Assembly: GCA_030040215.1 (NCBI GenBank)
Contig: JASHUD010000094.1
Coordinates: forward strand, 1-8,613
Direction: 5' to 3'
Length of the DNA: 8,613 bases
DNA from: Methylovirgula sp.
Lineage (GTDB): Bacteria; Pseudomonadota; Alphaproteobacteria; Rhizobiales; Beijerinckiaceae
In this document: positions 5,272 to 8,613 of the stretch, one piece after another
Layout of the letters: each line of letters begins with the position of its first letter
Position numbering within the stretch: the first letter of the stretch is position 1
The notes under the pieces: generated by a model
What the model was told of the DNA's origin: nothing
The model's input: the letters and a program-made list of their open reading frames with translations, nothing else
Database searches by the model: none
Translations under genes and position numbers: made by a program

Positions 5272-6523
5272 CGGTCGCCATGGGTTCGGGTGCTTCCGGC
5301 GCGCGCCGTCGTTGTTCGAGCCAGCGCAAACGCGCCGCTTCAAAGCCCCAGATCATGCCGAACAGCAGATAAATCTGCCGCCAGTGATCGATGTCGATCT
5401 GGAAGGCCTGCAACAAAATAGAAAAGAGCGCCGGCCACGCAACCTGGGCGAGATCCCTGTAGGGCGAGCGGAAGAACACTAGGCGGAAGCCGATGTAGGT
5501 GGTCGAAAGAACGATCAAGATCCAGGTCAATCCTCCGATCCAACCATCGTTTGCAAAAGCGCCGATGTAGGAGCTGTGCGGCTCGATGCCGAAGAATTTG
5601 GGGAAGCGATACGGTCCGAATCCTTCCGGACGATCGAGCAGCATCGGTATCGAGCGCCATTGATTGCCGAAGCGGCCGGTTGCGCCTTCGTCGTAGTCCT
5701 GCACCGTCGCCCTTTGGAAAAAGAAGTCGCGAATGTCTTCGCGCGCCAGGATCGCGATGAAGACCAACGCCGTCGCGCCCAGCGCCACGATGCTCATGAT
5801 CGCGATTCGCCGCCGCGTGGCCTTGCTCTCGCTCGTCCAGTAGGTGAGAACGGTCACCATGATGAGCGTAAAGATGGAAGCGCCCCACGAACCGCGCGAA
5901 TAGGAGACGAATACGCCAAGCAACAGGATGAGAAGGGCGACGAGCGAGGAGATTCGACGCCAGCCCGCGCCCAGCAAGAGGGCTTGCAGGACATAAGCCT
6001 CGGCCAGGATGAGATAGGAGCCGAAAACGTTAGGATCCTTGAAGGTCGAGGCGACCCGATCATAGATGAGCTCGATTCCGAACACGGAGAAATCAAAATA
6101 ACTGAGGATTCCCAAGACGGCGGCGATCACCGCCCCGAGGGTGAATGCCTTTAGGCAGATGTTGGCACGCTCGATGGTGCGCTGGCCAAAAAACAAGGTG
6201 AAGCAGATCACCGTGAGAAACAGATAGAACGACGTAAACTGATATTTGCGCGTATCCGACTCGTCCCAATACGGAAGCAGCGCCAAGAAGCTCGCCGCCT
6301 CCAGAATGCACCAGAGCAACAGGATGATGATCTGAACGCGATGGATCCTGAAACCGCCGATAACCCAGACCGGAATGGCCGCGAAAACCAGGAGGTCGTA
6401 CGGCGAAGGCTCGATAAAGGCGATCATTCCGCAGAAAATGAAGACTGCGAATACCGCGTTTACCACGTTTTGGTAGGTGATCTTGATACGGGGCGGGGCG
6501 ACCGCTTCGGGCGTGCTCGTCAT
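5264..6523 (-). CDS. O-antigen ligase / Wzy-polymerase-like membrane protein
   Basis: This 419-residue polytopic inner-membrane protein has about ten or more hydrophobic segments and a large hydrophilic loop at roughly 262-325, the layout of the Wzy_C (O-antigen ligase) superfamily. Diagnostic motifs are FKDPNVFGSY (161-170), VSYSRGSWG (206-214) with the conserved R210, GRFGNQW (283-289), GFGPYRF (301-307) and PHSSYIGAFANDG (315-327). H316 lies where ligases carry a key periplasmic histidine. Members either polymerise lipid-linked repeat units (Wzy) or transfer glycan from undecaprenyl diphosphate to an acceptor (WaaL), and sequence alone cannot say which. Next to a phosphotransferase gene, an exopolysaccharide polymerase is the simpler reading. 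The ATG at 6523 has only a weak GGA upstream. A 93-nt spacer separates it from the phosphotransferase gene, and its stop overlaps the DUF423 start. Confidence 0.88.
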   Translation of the reverse strand: MTSTPEAVAPPRIKITYQNVVNAVFAVFIFCGMIAFIEPSPYDLLVFAAIPVWVIGGFRIHRVQIIILLLWCILEAASFLALLPYWDESDTRKYQFTSFYLFLTVICFTLFFGQRTIERANICLKAFTLGAVIAAVLGILSYFDFSVFGIELIYDRVASTFKDPNVFGSYLILAEAYVLQALLLGAGWRRISSLVALLILLLGVFVSYSRGSWGASIFTLIMVTVLTYWTSESKATRRRIAIMSIVALGATALVFIAILAREDIRDFFFQRATVQDYDEGATGRFGNQWRSIPMLLDRPEGFGPYRFPKFFGIEPHSSYIGAFANDGWIGGLTWILIVLSTTYIGFRLVFFRSPYRDLAQVAWPALFSILLQAFQIDIDHWRQIYLLFGMIWGFEAARLRWLEQRRRAPEAPEPMATDG

Positions 6524-6589
6524 CGGCCTAAGTCCGTTCTCAACGAAGTCGCGCCGAACGCGGTTTCGTTATGCGCGGTCGGCGTCAGC

Positions 6590-6606
6590 CTTCGACGCTC
6601 TCGAAG
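6590..6606 (-). repeat. 6-bp inverted repeat after the phosphotransferase gene
   Basis: CTTCGA (6590-6595) and TCGAAG (6601-6606) form a small hairpin with a 5-nt loop in the 93-nt spacer, 11 nt past the stop codon of the phosphotransferase gene. There is no U tract, so it is unlikely to stop transcription fully. It could be an RNA-processing site within the operon or chance. No clear promoter was seen in this spacer. Confidence 0.22.
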
Positions 6607-6616
6607 ATGGAACGGT

Positions 6617-8146
6617 CTAATATGCGTTTCTCGTCTCGAAGAGCGCAGAGGGCGTCGCAAAGAGGATGTAGATATCGAGCAGGATCGACCAATTCTCGAT
6701 ATAGTAGAGATCGCACTCGACGCGGCCTTGGATTTTGTCGGGCGTGTCGGTCTCCCCGCGCCAACCGTGAATCTGCGCCCAACCGGTTATGCCCGGGCGG
6801 ACGCGATGCCTGGCGAAATAGCCGTCGACGACCTCGTCGTATTGGCGCTCGGCGGCCTTGGCGTGCAGCGCATGCGGACGCGGTCCGACGAGCGACAGAT
6901 TTCCATGGAAGACGACATTAAAGAGTTGCGGCAATTCGTCGAGCGAGGTTTTGCGGAGGATGCGGCCGACCCGCGTCACCCGAGGATCGCCCTTGGTGAC
7001 GAGTTTCGCGGCTCCGAAATCCAGTGCGTCCGCATGCATCGACCTAAACTTGTAGATCTCGATCACTTCGTTGTTGAATCCATAGCGCTTCTGCTTGAAC
7101 AGAACCGTCCCCTTTGAATCGAGCTTGATGGCGAGGGCGACGGCCGCCATCAAAGGCGCGAGCAGCACGAGCAGGACGGCGCCGACGATCCGGTCGAAGC
7201 AATATTTCAGCACAAGATCCCAGTCGGCGATCGGTCTGTCGAAGATGTCGATGAGCGGCACCGTGCCGATGTAGGAATAGGAATGCGGCCGGAAGCGCGG
7301 CTCATTCCTGTGCGCCGCGAGGCGGATGTCGATCGGCAGGATCCAGAGCTTGCGCAGCATCTCCAAGAGGCGCTGCTCGGCGGTGATCGGCAGGGTGAAA
7401 ATGACGAGGTCGATGCGCGTGCGGCGCGCAAATTCAAGGAGATCGTCGACCGTGCCGAGCTTCGGAAAGCCGGCGACCACGGTCGGCGAGCGGCCGTCCG
7501 TTCGGTCGTCGAAAATCCCCAGCACTTGCAGATCGGCCTGCGTCTGCCGGGCAAGCTGCTGCAATAGACTGTCGGCCGCCGATCCGCCGCCGACGAGCAC
7601 CGTGCGCCGCACAAGCCGGCCCATTCGGATCAGCCGGTCGACGAGCAGCGCCAGAGCGGTGCGTTCGCAGCCCAGCGCCACGAGCCCGCAGCAGAACCAG
7701 GCAAGCAGGAACGCGCGCGGATAAACCGTCTCGAGTCGAAAGTTTGCGATGGCGACAAACGCGATGCCGAAAACGCATGCCAGTCCCGCGGCGAGGCGCA
7801 GAGCTTTGGCCGGAAAAGTCCGGAATATGCTGATCTTGTAAAGACCGATCGCTTGGATCGTGAGCACCGCCCCGGCGGCGATCGGCGGCAGGCCGAGGAG
7901 GAGGAAATAGGACGAATCATGCCTGTGCGACGGCACTGCCGAGAAGAAATACACGCCGAGGCCAACCAGTAGGATGAGGAGAAATTCCGCCATCCGCACC
8001 AGACCCTCGAGAACGACGCGGGAAATGACCGGCGGCGCGGGACTGCATTGCAAATCCCGCGCGGCGGCCAAAAGCCTTTCGGTCTCGCTCGGCAAATCGC
8101 CGGGAAATCCGGGTTTCTGCAAGTTATGCGGTGTGAGCGTAGTCAT
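6617..8146 (-). CDS. polyprenyl glycosylphosphotransferase (WcaJ-type, undecaprenyl-phosphate sugar phosphotransferase)
   Basis: This 509-residue protein transfers a sugar-1-phosphate, commonly glucose, from a nucleotide sugar to undecaprenyl phosphate at the inner membrane, the first step of repeat-unit assembly. The N-terminal part has about four membrane segments (roughly 45-69, 80-103, 116-134 and 143-170). A Rossmann-like domain follows, starting RRTVLVGGGSAADSL (180-194), as in the CoA_binding_3 region. A membrane-associated helix (about 318-341) leads into the catalytic domain. Catalytic motifs are FKQKRYG (350-356), KFRSM (366-370), TSLDELPQLFNV (400-411) with the D403-E404 dyad, LVGPRP (419-424), RPGITGWAQ (450-458) and GWRGETDT (461-468). 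Length and ends are complete. The ATG at 8146 follows GAGG very closely. An in-frame TGA two codons upstream rules out a longer form. It starts 15 nt after the glycosyltransferase stop, so the genes are cotranscribed. The sugar is not certain. Confidence 0.94.
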   Translation of the reverse strand: MTTLTPHNLQKPGFPGDLPSETERLLAAARDLQCSPAPPVISRVVLEGLVRMAEFLLILLVGLGVYFFSAVPSHRHDSSYFLLLGLPPIAAGAVLTIQAIGLYKISIFRTFPAKALRLAAGLACVFGIAFVAIANFRLETVYPRAFLLAWFCCGLVALGCERTALALLVDRLIRMGRLVRRTVLVGGGSAADSLLQQLARQTQADLQVLGIFDDRTDGRSPTVVAGFPKLGTVDDLLEFARRTRIDLVIFTLPITAEQRLLEMLRKLWILPIDIRLAAHRNEPRFRPHSYSYIGTVPLIDIFDRPIADWDLVLKYCFDRIVGAVLLVLLAPLMAAVALAIKLDSKGTVLFKQKRYGFNNEVIEIYKFRSMHADALDFGAAKLVTKGDPRVTRVGRILRKTSLDELPQLFNVVFHGNLSLVGPRPHALHAKAAERQYDEVVDGYFARHRVRPGITGWAQIHGWRGETDTPDKIQGRVECDLYYIENWSILLDIYILFATPSALFETRNAY

Positions 8147-8161
8147 GCCTCATTCGATCGT

Positions 8162-8613
8162 TCAGGAGGGAAGGGCAAAAGAGGCGCGCGGCGCGCCCCC
8201 GTGGCGTCGTTTCGCGATCGCGTCGGCGTATCCGGCAAGGACGGCGTCGGCCATGTCCTCGATGGTGAATTGAGTCCTGACGAAAGCGGCGAGCGCCGCA
8301 GCTTCCCGATCGCGCTCGCGCGGGTTTTTTTCGAGCGCCGCCTGCATCGCGGCGGCGAGAATCGGCGGGTTATCGCATAGGATGAGCCTGTTGCGGTAAG
8401 GACCGAATATCTCAGCGATTCCGCCGACGTCCGTGGCGATCATCGGCACCTGCGCCGCGGCCGCTTCGAGCACGATATAGGGCAGCGATTCCGCGCGGCT
8501 CGGGACGACGAGAATGCGGCCGAGCCGGAAAGCCTCGCTGGCGGGCATCGCTCCGGCAAAAGTAATGTCGCGTGAGACGCCACGTTGCGTCGCTTGCGCG
8601 ACGAACTTGGCTT
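8162..8613 (-). CDS. GT4-type glycosyltransferase, C-terminal part (runs off right edge)
   Basis: About 149 C-terminal residues of a family-4-like, GT-B fold glycosyltransferase are present. The fragment begins ...RDITFAGAMP, followed by LGRILVVPSRAESLPYIVLE and then VPMIATDVGGIAEIFGP. It contains the characteristic E-x7-E pair (E41 and E49 of the fragment) that binds the nucleotide-sugar donor. It probably adds a sugar to the lipid-linked repeat unit whose first residue is installed by the adjacent phosphotransferase. The frame is open through the right edge, so the Met at 8548 is internal and not the start. The missing part should carry the acceptor-binding N-terminal domain. The TGA stop lies 15 nt before the phosphotransferase ATG. 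Donor and acceptor sugars cannot be inferred. Confidence 0.93.
   Translation of the reverse strand, partial: AKFVAQATQRGVSRDITFAGAMPASEAFRLGRILVVPSRAESLPYIVLEAAAAQVPMIATDVGGIAEIFGPYRNRLILCDNPPILAAAMQAALEKNPRERDREAAALAAFVRTQFTIEDMADAVLAGYADAIAKRRHGGAPRASFALPS

Noticed and set aside
6341..7117. 258-codon plus-strand frame antisense to the polymerase and phosphotransferase genes
   Set aside because: Crosses two opposite-strand genes with strong motifs and has no motifs of its own.
8162..8548. Met at 8548 as the start of a short 128-residue protein
   Set aside because: The frame is open through the right edge and the sequence upstream of this Met continues the glycosyltransferase fold, so the gene is cut by the window.

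Overview
The window is about 8.6 kb of GC-rich DNA with the gene content and codon use of an alphaproteobacterium. It probably comes from the Rhizobiales, perhaps a Beijerinckiaceae/Methylocystaceae-like lineage. That placement is an inference from the look of the proteins (a DUF2147 secreted protein, an AsmA-like protein, a receiver-only regulator of the FTTGYG/LQKPF type) and was not tested by a search. No tRNA, rRNA, CRISPR array, insertion sequence or phage gene was seen.

Left part (1-2162): a minus-strand DUF2147-type secreted protein runs off the left edge. It is divergent from a plus-strand pair, an aldose 1-epimerase (LacX-like) gene followed 30 nt later by folD. The 141-nt divergent spacer carries a perfect 14-bp palindrome. 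folD is complete and has its catalytic residues. It makes 5,10-methenyl- and 10-formyl-tetrahydrofolate.

Middle part (2175-4690): folD converges on a large minus-strand AsmA-family envelope protein gene, with only 12 nt between the stop codons. Upstream of asmA are a 266-nt spacer with a second 14-bp palindrome and a compact nested inverted-repeat structure. That structure overlaps the stop codon of the next minus-strand gene, a single-domain response regulator.

Right part (4885-8613): a minus-strand polysaccharide operon. In transcription order it has a GT4-type glycosyltransferase (cut by the right edge), a polyprenyl glycosylphosphotransferase (WcaJ type) that starts lipid-linked repeat-unit synthesis, an O-antigen ligase/polymerase-like membrane protein, and a small DUF423 membrane protein whose start overlaps the polymerase stop by 8 nt. 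The first three fit a Wzx/Wzy-type route: the phosphotransferase loads the first sugar on undecaprenyl phosphate, glycosyltransferases extend it, and the Wzy/ligase-like protein polymerises or transfers it at the periplasmic face. Flippase and export genes are not in the window and may lie beyond its right edge.

The genes are ordinary members of known families. I did not find a clearly new system. The most interesting signal is non-coding: two overlapping perfect inverted repeats at the 3' end of the response regulator gene that could form alternative hairpins or a pseudoknot.
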